From: Hippasteria phrygiana
Taxonomy: Eukaryota; Echinodermata; Asteroidea; Valvatida; Goniasteridae
NCBI GenBank assembly: GCA_037893225.1
Contig: JAZGUH010000182.1
Coordinates: 1,178,001-1,242,000 of the forward strand
Length of the DNA stretch: 64,000 bases
Direction of reading: 5' to 3'
The notes beneath the pieces are model-generated. The model did not search any database, was not told the origin of the DNA, and saw only the letters and a list, made by a program, of their open reading frames with translations. The position numbers and the translations under genes are program-made. Shown here one piece after another: positions 11,856 to 23,169 of the stretch; the first letter of the stretch is position 1, and each line of letters opens with the position of its first letter.

Positions 11856-12795
11856 ATTCAACGGTCCTTGTCTGCGCATTACAGCTGCCAACGGATTAGA
11901 AATCCCCTATATAGGCTACTTGGAACTAGATCTAGACTGTGACGGGATTATTTTACCTCAGATGGGTTTCCTTGTAGTACGGGATCCGGTTGGATCTAAC
12001 TACACACATGAGAAGAAACTAGTTCCTGGGCTACTAGGCATGAATGTTTTGTCATCGTTGGTAGATGCTTTGAGTGACAATACGGTAGATGAATTATCTC
12101 CTCTGCACTTTCTGAAAGCTATTTTAAGTTTACAGATTGAAGCTCAGAACAAAGAGCGCGAGGCAGTTGCTATTGTGAAATCTTTCAAACAGTCTGTCTG
12201 TATTCCTTGTAATACGTCTGTGACTATTACTGGCTGTATTTCACAAGATGTTTCCTATAAAACAGCAGTAGTTGAACCATTGCGGAATAGTGACCACCTC
12301 CCAGTTGGAATACTTGTAGCTTCTTCATTAGTTCAGGTGGGAAAAACTGTTCCCGTCAGAATTGATAACCTTTCCGATACAGGCTACATGTTACGTCCTA
12401 ACACGAGGATTGGTGTTCTTCGAGGTGTCGAGACAGTAGTCGACAACTCGAGTGAGTTGAAATTTGAGGTGACATGTGATGAGATTAGGGTGACCAAAAT
12501 GACTCCATCAAATTCTAGCTTACCTGTTCCAGTGGATCTCTCTAGTTTTGAAGGTGACGACAACCAGTTGCTGCAAGTACAAAGACTACTAGAGAAGCAC
12601 CAAGATGTGTTCGCTAGAGATGAGTTTGATCTAGGTGACACCAACACTGTGGAGCATAAAATAGAAACAACTGAATCTGAACCCATAAGCCAAACATTTC
12701 GGCGCATTCCTCCCAACCAGTATGAGGAAGTTAAGAAACATATACAAAAATTACTTGACAATAATATAATACAGGAAAGCCATAGCCCATACTGA
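11856..12795 (+). pseudogene. pol: pol: protease end and reverse transcriptase start
   Basis: The protease frame resumes after the inserted element and runs through the linker into the N-terminal RT region: CLRITAANG, then GLLGMNVL, then the segment before RT (VEHKIETTESEPI, FRRIPPNQYEEV, LLDNNIIQESHSPY). It ends in a stop at 12793-12795 caused by a seven-base tandem duplication (TGATTAC) at about 12793-12800, right where the RT fingers begin. Confidence 0.85.
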
Positions 12796-14203
12796 TTACT
12801 CATCACCCATTGTGCTAGCAAGGAAGAAGGATGGGTCTCTTCGGATGTGCGTGGATTACAGACGATTAAATTCGGTTACTAAAAGAGACTGTTTCCCTCT
12901 TCCTCGCATAGACGAACTCATTGACGCACCGGTTGGTGCAAAATTCTTTTCGTCACTAGACTTGGTCAGCGGGTATCACCAGGTTCGTGTTCGGGAATGT
13001 GACCGGGAGAAAACGGCCTTCATTACTCCCATGGGTTTATATGAGTACACCCGAATGCCATTTGGTTTGTGTGGCGCCCCTGCGACATTCCAGAGACTGA
13101 TGCAGAGATGCATGGGCGATCTGATGTACCAGATGATTTTTGTTTATCTAGATGACATCTGCATCTATTCCAAAACATTTGATGACCACTTGAAGCATCT
13201 GGACACCATTTTCTGTCGTCTCGAAGAGCACAATCTTAAGCTCAAACCATCCAAATGCCATCTCTTTGCTAAACAGATTCATTACTTGGGTCATACTTTG
13301 TCCGAAGAAGGCATCGCAACAAATTCAGAGAAGACTAAGGCAATTCTTGACTGGCCGGTGCCTCGAACGGTAAAGCAGCTACGCTCGTTCTTAGGCTTTG
13401 CTAGTTATTATCTGCGGTACATCAAGGAATTCGCCAAAATTGCCAAACCTCTTCACTCTGTGGTTGGCGAGTGTCAACATTCTTCACCTAAAAGATTCAG
13501 ACACCTTTGGTCAGAGGCTTGCCAGACTGCCTTTGAGGAACTTAAATCAAAATTTGTGTCGCCACCTATTCTGGCATTCGCTGATTTTGACCAACCTTTT
13601 ATTCTCGATGTAGATGCAAGCCTATCCGGCTTAGGTGCTGTGTTGTCACAGATCCAGGGAGGTGAGGAGAAGGTCATAGCTTTTGCTAGTCGCTCTCTAC
13701 GGGAAAACGAGAGGAAAATGGAGAACTACAGCTCTCGTAAATTAGAACTACTCGGACTAAAATGGGCCATCACTGAAAAATTTAAAGACTATCTGTATGG
13801 TGTAGTTTTTACTGTTAGAACAGACAATAACCCGCTAAGTTACCTAAAAACTGCAAAACTTAGTGCAACTGAGCAGCGATGGGTTTCCACTCTTGCAGCT
13901 TATAATTTCAACATCATTTATCGCCCTGGTCGTGTCAACTCGAATGCAGATGGACTTTCTCGTCAACATCACACAGAGAATGAGGTTACTATTTCCAACG
14001 TCATGGCAGAAGAAAATAAACATATGACTTCTGCCACATCCTTACCTCCATCCTTGCAGGTAAAAATCCTAAACAACACGGTGGAACTTGGTCCGGCTCG
14101 GATAAAAGCTGACTTTCAGTCTTCTCTATCCTCTTTTCCATCTCTGTCTACATCAGAGTTAGCCAAATTGCAGCAGGCTGACCCAGATATACATCGGTAT
14201 TGA
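12796..14203 (+). pseudogene. pol: pol: reverse transcriptase and RNase H
   Basis: This is a long open stretch (about 463 residues). It begins at LARKKDGSLRMCVDYRRLN (RT palm/fingers), with SSLDLVSGYHQVRV, then the polymerase active site FVYLDDICIYS and LGHTLSEEG. The RNase H domain follows: FILDVDASLSGLGAVL, then KLELLGLKWA, then RTDNNPLSYL and the end signal NSNADGLSRQ. It copies element RNA into DNA. It is cut off upstream by the seven-base duplication and ends at a TGA at 14201-14203 that looks like a changed tryptophan codon, because the frame continues open with integrase sequence. Confidence 0.9.
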
Positions 14204-15174
14204 CAGCATCACTTTTCCGATGGTACCTGTAAAAAATCCAGAAAACATGAGACACCGGCAGTCAAGGTTCTCTTGAATCAATCCAAGCGTCTTAAAATAG
14301 AAAATGACGTCTTATACCGGGAAGTTCAGGATCCTGTACTTGGTGCTCTACACCAAGTAGTTCTCCCTACTGCCTTGAAATCAAAGATTCTGACTAGTCT
14401 CCACAACAACTTTGGACATCAGGGTGAGGAGAGAACAATGTCTCTTGTACGACGACGCTGTTTCTGGCCTTTCATGTTTCGGGATGTCAAGAAGTGGGTT
14501 CGTCAGTGTGAGCGGTGTTCGGTGGCTAAACTACCTATGCCATCCATTAGAAACCCTCTTGGCCATTTGATAGCTTCGAAACCTCTGGAAACTATAGCCA
14601 TTGACTTTACTGTATTGGAGCGAGCATCTGATAGGACTGAGAATGTACTCGTTATAACTGATGTTTTCAGTAAATTTACAGTGGCAGTTCCGACCAAAGA
14701 TCAGACCGCCAAAACTGCAGCCAGTGCCTTAATAAAGGAATGGTTTTTCAAATACGGAGTCCCACAGAGGATTCATTCTGACCAAGGACGTCAGTTTGAA
14801 GGGCACCTTATTAATAACCTATGCAAACTCTACAATATTACAAAATCCAGGACTACCCCATATCATCCCCAAGGTAATGCCCAGTGCGAAAGATTTAATC
14901 GTACTATGCACAATCTTCTTCGCACTCTGTCTGATACACAAAAACACTCTTGGCCTAAACACCTACCAGAACTTATGTTTGCTTATAATTGTACAGAACA
15001 CTCTTCTACAGGGTTTTCTCCCTTTTATCTCATGTTTGGCCGTGACCCCTTGTTGCCAGTAGACATACTCCTGAATGCAGGTTTGTCGCATGTCATCAAC
15101 GATGAGTGGGTTGCTCTCCATCAGTCGAGGTTTAAAAGAAGCTTACCACCTTGCGCAAAGAAAAATACAACATG
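14204..15174 (+). pseudogene. pol: pol: integrase
   Basis: After the in-frame TGA the frame encodes an integrase. The HHCC zinc domain shows LHNNFGHQG and CERC. The catalytic core shows the three acidic residues in [20 protein letters not shown] and [10 protein letters not shown]. It joins element cDNA to host DNA. A one-base frameshift near 15125-15130 leads to a stop at 15173-15175, while good sequence continues in the next frame ([13 protein letters not shown]). Confidence 0.9.
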
Positions 15175-15824
15175 AATTGGCGAAAAGCAAGAAACACTTT
15201 GATCGTAGGTCAAATCCAAGAGATATAAGAGATATAAGGCAACTCTCTGATGATTCTTTTGTGTACAACATTGAGCTAGCAGACGGCAGCGGTGGAGAGA
15301 AAACTGTAAATTCCTCGGAACTGAAGCGTGTTTCCACTCCATTTGGTAACCTACCTACATATCCACCTTTCCCTAGTCCTCCCACCGAGAATGATACACC
15401 ATCTAATTCTAGTTCTAAATCAGAGTCTGATTCAGATTCTGATTTTGACGTTGAACTGTTCTTACCTGATCATGAGGCTGGTGCACCGCCTGAACCAGAG
15501 GTGCAAACACCAAGACCACCTCTGCGGCGTTCTACTCGGGCCACCAAGGGAAGACATCGGAATCCTCACCGAGAGCCTCGTTCCGTGTTGAACCAGCAAC
15601 ACATTCTTAGGAATGACAGCCCACTAGTTTTACTATTACTAAGTGCTATATTCCTATTGTTGGCGATGAATATCGGACAGATGATTGGCCATATTCATCT
15701 ACTTTGGATTATTCCGTCAGGCTTTATAGCTACCCTATTCTACCTTTATTACCACCTGCTGGTACTACTGGGAACTAAAGTCTATCGGTTGCTGCAAATG
15801 ATTCCGACCTACATAGATGGATAG
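15128..15824 (+). pseudogene. pol: pol C-terminal tail with membrane segments
   Basis: The frame picks up at [17 protein letters not shown], a normal integrase C-terminal helix, then a shortened GPY/F-like region (NIELADGSGGEK, NSSELKRV). It then departs from standard pol. There is an acidic serine stretch (SSSKSESDSDSD), a proline-arginine stretch (RPPLRRSTRATKGRHR), and two to three hydrophobic segments (SPLVLLLLSAIFLLLAMNIG; LLWIIPSGFIATLFYLYYH; LLVLLGTKVYRLL) before the stop at 15822-15824. A membrane tail on pol is unusual. It could be an env remnant or a lineage-specific extension; I do not recognise it. Confidence 0.6.
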
Positions 15825-15862
15825 CTGTACGTCTTTGTATATAGTAATTTAAGTAAGTTCTT

Positions 15863-16135
15863 TTGTACATACATATTTTAATTTTTTATGCCATTGTACC
15901 ACCATTCCGAGTGATACCTGTACTGATTATCGCCTCAGTTACATACCTATTCACCATCTCTCGTTATTTGCTGGCTGTAAGCTATACTGTCATACTTACG
16001 TACATTTTCGAGCCATTTTGTTACCACTTTCTACAAACATTTCACCTTCCAAAAAATAAAACAATTAAAAACGAATTCTTGTGCTTTTCAACACTGTCGT
16101 TTCGATCATCATCTGATGAGATTATATTTGGATGA
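15863..16135 (+). CDS. Small hydrophobic reading frame before the 3' LTR
   Basis: A 90-codon frame just downstream of pol encodes mostly hydrophobic sequence (FYAIVPPFRVIPVLIIASVTYLF; YLLAVSYTVILTYIF). It may be chance in AT-rich DNA or a remnant of a third gene. No family is recognised. Confidence 0.2.
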   Translation: MYIHILIFYAIVPPFRVIPVLIIASVTYLFTISRYLLAVSYTVILTYIFEPFCYHFLQTFHLPKNKTIKNEFLCFSTLSFRSSSDEIIFG

Positions 16136-16493
16136 ATCCAGTGAGATAAACTCATTTCAGGATAGCCTGGACTGGATTAGTACATCCAATTTATCTTATT
16201 AGTTCTATTTATATTTGCAAATCTGCAAGCAAGGTTTGTGATTTTTCATTATTGGAGAGATCGTGTTACCTTGCTACATGTCTACTTGGAGGTGTTTACT
16301 CTTTCTTAGTGAGAGACTAAGGATAGACCTTTGTAGCGGTGTCTCTTCACTGATGCATATGTAGGCCTGGGCCTATCATTGTTATTTCATAATTTGATTG
16401 AAAGACAGTATAGTGCTGTTTCTACAAGAAATATCACTGTATTCCACAATATTACTATTCTAATACTTCTCTAACTGCTTTGTCACAAATTAC

Positions 16494-16512
16494 TTTAAAA
16501 CTAGGGGGTTAG
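16494..16512 (+). other. Possible polypurine tract before the 3' LTR
   Basis: The bases TTTAAAACTAGGGGGTTAG end at the first base of the right LTR. The AAAA.TAGGGGG portion is purine-rich and in the right place to prime plus-strand DNA, although it contains pyrimidines. Confidence 0.5.
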
Positions 16513-17901
16513 TGTGACCAGTCGGGCCCTTCTTGTTTCTTACCCGACAGGTCCCGTAATCCCTTAGAGCATTACCATGTCAAGATCAACATAAAATATA
16601 TTTATAGCCGCAGCGCCCTCAAGCGTTTGGTAGCATTTATGGACTGCGCCTTCCAGCGATCACGCCATAGGCGCTAAATTCAATTAGGTGCGTTCTAGGC
16701 TGAGCGAGCTCCCTGCATACCCGGGGAATTGTCTGATTTCTATTGTTTAGTGGCAATTGCATTCTTACATGCTTGATTAGTCTCTCTGGCGCGCGAAAAA
16801 CCCCATTGGGCTTGACTTGCTTCCCGCCTGTCGAAGCTGCCGCATCAATTTTGACTTTGCTTACCGAGTTGCCGATCTGTCGTCACATTTGTTCTCGACT
16901 GTCCAATAATATGATCATAAGCATCATTCAGCAAATGTCGTATGGCATGAGCGTAGTACAGAGCAGACAGTAAGTACATTTAATATTGGTCTATAAATTG
17001 TGTGCAATATGATGGCGATCGCCGATCGTATCTACTTCATCTTTAACGCTAGTTACTACAATTTAAGATGGCCGGTATATAGTTTCTGTAAATAATCAAT
17101 CTGAAATAAGACTAAGAGTGACAAATGCAGTTATTCAGATGATCGCACATTATATTTGTAATTGAACCTCTAGATCATTACTTTTATGAATATAGACTAC
17201 ACTCGGTTACCTCTCTTTGAGAAAGATTTTGATTTACACAATTACGAGAGTATAAGGTATTTCAGAGCTGAGTAGGATGTGTGAAGCTGAAGTTTTATGA
17301 TTGTCAGATGCCATTAATGCCAAATTGAAGTTGTTTCAAGTCACTAGCCTATACTGATGAAGGGCGCCCTTAGTCGCCCGGCTTGTGAATCTTGCAATGT
17401 AAACTGTCAATTCTGTAAAGGTCCTTTTTACTAGTGTGTGATAGTAAAGTAATTATAGATTTTGCAAATTTGGGTTGTTGCCAAACTTTTCCGGTAATAT
17501 ACTTCATACTTGGTAAATCACAGGGTTATGTTTATAAAATCAAATTAAAATATTGATTGCATTTTTGTTGTATATTCAAGTTCGTGTAAATATTACTTTA
17601 TTCTTATACTTTTTTTTACAAAACAATGTTATGGCTGATAACAGGATCTTTAATTTTATTATACAGATCCGTCCAGTACTACAGCCACTTCCCTTTTGAC
17701 TGTCGTTTATTTCAGTTTGAATAACTCCTACACGGAGAAATTGTAAATATAAATTAATAAAATTCTTGATATATGGAAATTAAATTTTCCTGTCTTTCCA
17801 CCCTAGTATTATTTCTGTTTTGAATCCAGATTTTGTGTTCGTTTAACCCCTCGGCCTAGGGGGTACTAAAGTAAATAATATATTGCCCCCAGGTGGTTAC
17901 A
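16513..17901 (+). repeat. 3' LTR, complete (1389 bases)
   Basis: It begins TGTGACC and ends GGTTACA, a near-perfect terminal inverted pair with the TG...CA ends usual for LTRs. Its last 825 bases match window positions 1-825. It contains the element's promoter and polyadenylation region by analogy, but I cannot mark a TATA box or start site with confidence. The target duplication cannot be checked because the left flank lies outside. Confidence 0.9.
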
Positions 17902-18461
17902 TCTGTTTGAAAATTAGAGTTAAAGGTCTAATTTTGAGGAGCCATGTTGATGCAGATAAGTCACTGCTGTTCTGTTATAGCGCACTCACACATTTACTTA
18001 GTGGAGTACAGAAACAACTCCTAAAAACAAACAAACAAACAAACAAACAACCATGTTTCACACCAATCTTGCGTCATTTTCGAAGATTAATCCAGATTTT
18101 GAGATCCCTGCGAATCCCTTTGTAGAGCTTACAGATTGCAAGGAGGTAAATAATATGTTTTCTTTAGTATATTGAGATGACTGTATGGGTTTGGATAAAT
18201 TTAGGGGATATTTACACCAGATGTTTGCCTCACTCTTGGATATTTTGATTTGCATACATGTACAGGGCCTATGTAACGCTATTTGTATTCGCATAATGTT
18301 ACCATCTTGTCTTGTGACATAAATACTAAAGTAAATCTGTATCACTTTCTTTGTTTATAGTTTTCACGAAGCCACGGAGCCAAGTACATGTAGAACTGAC
18401 GATCAGTAATAAAGGCTTCTGTCGAGACCCTTGTGAACTCTAACAGCTGTGCACAAAGTGT
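17902..18461. other. Spacer, no gene seen
   Basis: This is non-coding flank between the gypsy element and the DUF6589-type gene. It holds a short AAAC simple repeat near 18025-18050 and TACATG words. Nothing else is recognisable. Confidence 0.5.
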
Positions 18462-21400
18462 CTACCTTCTTTGTACTACCTGCGTTACCCCCTCTTGCGA
18501 CAACTTTGCGTTAGAGTAGCGTCTGCGAGTACAGACTGTTATACTCTGTCTTGACGAACTTATGCCCTGAACTAAATCGGCAAGGCCCCCTTCTGTAATC
18601 AGCCGGTCAATTTGCTTACCAAAAGCACTGCTCATTTGGGCACAGCGTTGCACCAGTTTGGGCGTATATCGTCCTCGGGATCGTAGCAGCATGTCTTGTA
18701 AAAGATATACAAATTATAAGAAATGTTAAGGGAAGAGAAACCTGACGTATTTTGCCGTCCCTGATCAGTTTCAAATTGAGCAATATAGCCTTTTTCATTT
18801 GTCACCCTGAAATAATGTAAACTTATTTTTTTATTTAATAATTCAATTACCTTTGAACTCGTTATTAAGAAATTCGTTCAGAAGATCCATGCCGGTGTTT
18901 CCCCCTTCCTTGCCTTGTACGTTGGCTACTCGATTCCAGGTCATGTCGTGACGAAGCCGTTCTGGCAAAAAGCCGCAGACACCTATACAAAAAAACACAA
19001 TAATGTGAGTACTAAAAACTACTACAACTGAACAGTAATTCACAAAATAATAGCTATTTCTTTATTTTTCCTGTAGTGGAGAATAATATTCGGAGGTAGT
19101 AATCTTTGCCTCTGTTGCCGAAGTGTTTATATAACTGCCACATGTGCGGTAGACTTTTTTTGACACCAATAGGATACCCTTCCAATTTAATTAACTTCTT
19201 TAACATCTTGTTGCTGGATGATGATGATGATACTTTAACATTCGGTGACATGGCTATGCAGATAAAGTATTAACGGATGCAACAGACCTGTCAAAAACTG
19301 TTGCGCGATGTTCAAGTATTTATGATGTCGCAAAGCCCAGAAATCTAGAAGATCCATTTTTCAGTGAGACTTCATTGCTTCTCCTTCTCCATGTCTCACA
19401 GCAAACCTCCTTGCAAGATGGTTCAACCCACGAGACATCAGAGCTTTCGTATAATTCAATACATAATCGTCATGATCCGTCTCAAGTGCACATTCATCGC
19501 AGTAGTACCATACATCTAACACAGACAGGCAGAGATTGTAAATCTGGATTAATAACGTGCTAAACAAAAACGTTAAAAACATGTTAATTATAGGCCACGT
19601 TTAGTCACGTCAATGTCTGCAAGTTTCATCCGGATAGTGACGTTTGATACACAGAAAATAATTACCTGGAAATGCTTTGTCGGCTAAACAAGACGTGTGA
19701 AACCACTCCTGATTTCGACATGCGTCCTTCAAGGCGCACTGAATCATTTCGCCGCCCTTTCTCTTGTGACACCTATAAAATTCAGGGCCTATGTATGTGC
19801 CATCGCCTTCACAATCGTCGCAGCAAAACCAGTCGTCGGCAGGTGCTTTGTCAAGTCCAACACAAGCGAGGTGATACCAACTGAACGGACAATGGTAGCT
19901 GCAGCACTGAACCATGGATCCTTCTTTTTCTATTCACAAAAGAGACCTTTATTTTATTCATAAAAAATCCATGTTTCCTATACCAGGCACGGCCGTATCT
20001 CATATATTTAAATTTGAGGATTTGTTGATAATCTACAATTAATTCCTTTATTAATTAATCAATCACCATCGTCATCATCAAAAGCGTCGTCATTTCTTTG
20101 TTTATATATCGGGTTTTTTTTCGGGGGGGGGGGGGGCGGGGAGGATTGATTTTGATAAAAACACATGCTTTGTGATATTATCACTCACCTTCATCGCGAC
20201 AACAAAACCCGTAAGACTCTCTGGGGGAATTGTTGATGACTTGGCCCTTGCAATAACCTTTCGGATGTCTTCCTTTTTAGGTTCCGTCCAACAGAAGTCA
20301 ACCGTTTGTTCCGCCAACCTCCGTAGAAACTCCACCTTTTCTTTCATTGTCCCCGCCACTGGGAAGTTTGCAGGCACATCAGATGGGGTATCAATGTTGG
20401 TGATTGTCTTGGCAAACAAGGTCACGTATGCTTCTGTTGCGAACTAAAGAAAGATGAAACAAAGAGATATTGCTGGGGTGGAGAAGGTGAGACGTGGAGA
20501 GAAGAAGCTGCTGTTGATAAGCACGTTCCACATGTATACATACCTCTATTAAATCCCATACATGTTGCACATTCTGTTTTACATTGGTGCTCATCGAACG
20601 GTGGTTGTAAAACACCTTCAGGTGTGCGAGGCTCCCTCTAGAAGCAGTACTGCTGCCACTGTATAGCATGTTCACCGTGTCCTATTTGAAAAGAGCATGG
20701 AAGTTGCTTGAATGTACACTACGTTGAAGTTATCTAAAAGTAGGCCAAAAGTAGATTCTGCTAGGATCGAAACGTCAGGCCCTCCTAATTTTTTGATTTG
20801 TATTATTTTACGTCAAAGCAGTTTGCAGCAGCTTCATTCGTTTTCAAAAGTAAAGGTTCACAGATTCAGAGAAATCTCATGACTTTTAAACAAAATTGCC
20901 ACCTAGATAAATTTTCACTAAATATTTATCGGAAAAGACATTACCTGCAGTAATTGTGGCGTTTCTACGAGACCTTGGAGTTGCTGCTTTTTGGTTTCGC
21001 CGTTGGCCCTTGCCCTCTTTGCATGGACCATTCTCTCCACGCTTAGGCCGTCTCCACTACACAAGATTGGGAGGACATGACCATTGGACTCGGGCACGTA
21101 AGCGTTGAGATGTTCCAATATACGGATCACACCAGCAGTTGATGCCGGATTGGCTTCCAGAACTCCAAGGTTGACCTGAATTGGAAATAGTTTGTTATTT
21201 ATGTATTCTCTAGGCCCTATTAAACTTGAAACTGTACATGTATCTTTTCGAAATTTGGCTACACTGAAGTTTGTGAATTTTTGATTTTTTTCTTTAAAGG
21301 TGAGGATAACAGATTTTACCACTTCACTCTTGTCACACATTTCAACGATGTACTGGTGTTTTCGTGGGGTGACGTGTCTCTTTATTGGGTTCATGACGGG

Positions 21401-22345
21401 GAGATGCTTCATGAGAATTTTCATCACAAGAAACACCATCATGTTTCTCAAGTCTTCATAATCTTCGTGCTGCGGCATGATGCAAGGAATCAGTTGGCAA
21501 GCAGGGATGGAAGTCGTGTCTTTCAGATGGAGGGTTGGCACTCTGTTCTTGCAAGCAAAGGACAGGGCCCACAGTAGAAATTCGGCTTTCCTGTCTTTGC
21601 CCTGATGTTTGCAGTGAGGATTGACTTGTACGTTGTCCCAGCAGAGCCCGTAACATTCATCTCCTCTCTGTGAAACCCTGCGTACAGCTTTTTTCCGGAC
21701 GTCATTATCGATAGACTGAAGAAACAATAAATATATATTTTTCGATTTTATGCAGTGTCTTTTTTCAAATTGAATTTTCGCTCTCAGTCTGAACCGATAA
21801 TATTAGTTCTGTCAGCCTTTCTCAATTACTATGATACTGCACTGCAAAAACTGGTGTTAAATTAACACCATGTGGTGTTTATATTGGGCGGTTTAAATTT
21901 AACACCACAATTTTTGCAGTGTGTTTATAGCACAGGGACGGATCTAGGATTGTTTGCGGGAGGGTGGGGGGTTGGGTTGATTTTTTTTCCGTACATTTGC
22001 CCAAAAACGTTTCTCGGCGTTGGTGGCGTCATTTAGCCTAACCTCTTTGTGCACGGGGTTTTTCTGGTTTGCTACGGCACCTATAGGCGTAGGCCCTTAC
22101 AAGCAAATCAATACAAAAACAAAACACAAAATTGGCCGCGAGCAGGGGGGTTTCGACCCCCAAAACCCCCCATCTGGATCCGCGCCTGTAACATTACCTC
22201 GACTGACGTTTTCCACTGGACCAGACAGCTGTCATGGTCGGCGGCGATCCGATCAACATGGCTACGAGCGGTTTGAAGACCCTGAGTGATCCCAAGTCGG
22301 TTCAGCGTTTGGAATAATTTATGGGAGCATCCCTGTCTCCACTAG
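18462..22345 (-). pseudogene. PHD-finger + DUF6589-type gene, at least nine exons, one nonsense codon
   Basis: Minus-strand exons, 5' to 3': about 22345-22198, 21715-21320, 21175-20945, 20681-20544, 20443-20189, about 19929-19666, 19515-19288, 18982-18851 and 18694-18462. Most junctions have clean GT/AG and matching phase; the one before the PHD exon does not resolve. DUF6589-like features are LNRLGIT, LCWDNVQ, WALSFACKNRVPT, LCSGDGLSVERM and MLYSGSSTASRGS. Cysteine-rich PHD-like fingers follow (WYHLACVGL...WFCCDDC; YRCHKRKGGEMIQC ... WFHTSC ... WYYCDEC, split by an intron). Then come LDFWALRHHKYLN, GFLPERLRHDMTWNRV and LVQRCAQM. A TGA at 19361-19363 interrupts an otherwise open frame (after MKSH), probably a changed Trp codon. 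DUF6589 proteins are multicopy in many invertebrates and fungi; their biochemistry is unknown to me. Confidence 0.8.
21932..22188. mobile_element. hAT-like MITE in an intron
   Basis: The ends CAGGGACGGATCTAGG and CTGGATCCGCGCCTG are imperfect inverted repeats, a pattern common in short hAT-type non-autonomous elements. The interior has G-rich and C-rich stretches. Related sequence (TTTGCCCAAAAA, GTTGGTGGCG, TTACAAGCAAA) recurs at 49395-49620. It sits in the first recognised intron of the DUF6589-type gene. Confidence 0.55.
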
Positions 22346-22383
22346 CTCGACACTCAAAATAGCTTGGACAAAGTTGAACTTCC

Positions 22384-22452
22384 GTGGAGCCCATCCAGAA
22401 ATTAATTAATTAATTAATTAATAACTAAATAATAATTAATTAATTGATTACC
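22384..22452. repeat. AATT-rich simple repeat
   Basis: Runs of TTAATTAA make a low-complexity AT stretch. Confidence 0.8.
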
Positions 22453-22516
22453 AAACTAGTGCATGAACTGCATGAACTGAAAGAGAAATCATACAAAGAC
22501 CGATTGGCGTCACTAA

Positions 22517-22880
22517 AGGTCAGATGACGGCAGTCAACAACTAAATATACTTCAGATAGCTGATTAAATATAATCCATTTTCACTTTGAAAATGGATTCA
22601 AATTTACCTAGTTGGTTTCCCTTGTGGACTGTTTGACTAAATACATGTACAATCCATTTATTCAAAGGGGACCAATGAGACGGGGGACCAATAGGATGGG
22701 GGGACCAATGAGACGGGGGGACGAATGAGACGGGGGCCCAATGAGACGGGAGACGGAGGGGGGGGGGGACCAATGAGACGGGGGACTAATGGGATGGGGG
22801 ACCAATGGGATGGGGGGACCAATGGGATGGGGGGGACCAATGGGATGGGGGGACCAATGAGACGGGGGACTATAGAGCGG
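22517..22880. repeat. Repeat unit with G-rich minisatellite, copy 1
   Basis: A lead-in (GTCAGATGACGGCAGTCAA...ACTTCAGATAGCTGATT) is followed by a SINE-tail-like scrap, then about ten copies of a 13-20 base unit of the form GGGACCAATGAGACGGGG between 22665 and 22868, ending ACTATAGAGCGGGCCCC. The same order of parts occurs at 58270-58465. Confidence 0.8.
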
Positions 22881-23168
22881 GCCCCGTCGATATGAAGAAA
22901 CTGTTAAAATTCACTCAGCAGAAGTCACGGCGTCTTCGCAAGCGGGTTGACTCATTAGCATCCATCATCAAATCACTGCAGGACAAGCATCTTGTCTCTG
23001 AAAATGGCCTAGACCTATTGTCAAAGACATTCTCTGGTGTTCCCTCAGAACTGATGATGAGAATGTTGAACACCAAACGAAGAGGAAAGGTAACTCGTGA
23101 AACATACCCCGCTGTGCTAAGAGCGTTTGCTTTAACGCTGCAATTCTACTCCACCAAGGCTTATCACT
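22880..23168 (+). pseudogene. P-element/THAP9-type transposase fragment
   Basis: The stretch encodes MKKLLKFTQQKSRRLRKRVD, then LQDKHLVSENGLDLLSKTFSG, then VPSELMMRM and YPAVLRAFALTLQFYSTKAYH. This resembles the coiled-coil and following segment of P-element and THAP9-like transposases, between the THAP domain and the catalytic core. Neither the THAP end nor the catalytic part is adjacent, and the frame runs into A- and T-rich repeat at 23170. It is a fragment joined directly to the minisatellite. Confidence 0.6.
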
Positions 23169-23169
23169 G

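Noticed and set aside
18742..18806. Extra 65-base exon in the DUF6589-type gene
   Set aside because: Including it introduces a stop; joining the exon ending at 18851 directly to the one starting at 18694 keeps the frame.
19054..19251. 66-codon minus frame MSPNVKVSSSSSSNK
   Set aside because: Lies inside the intron between exons 19288 and 18982, with no splice support or family match.
22564..22840. Proline/serine-rich antisense frames (SHWSPHPIGPPSHWSP)
   Set aside because: Read-through of the G-rich minisatellite.
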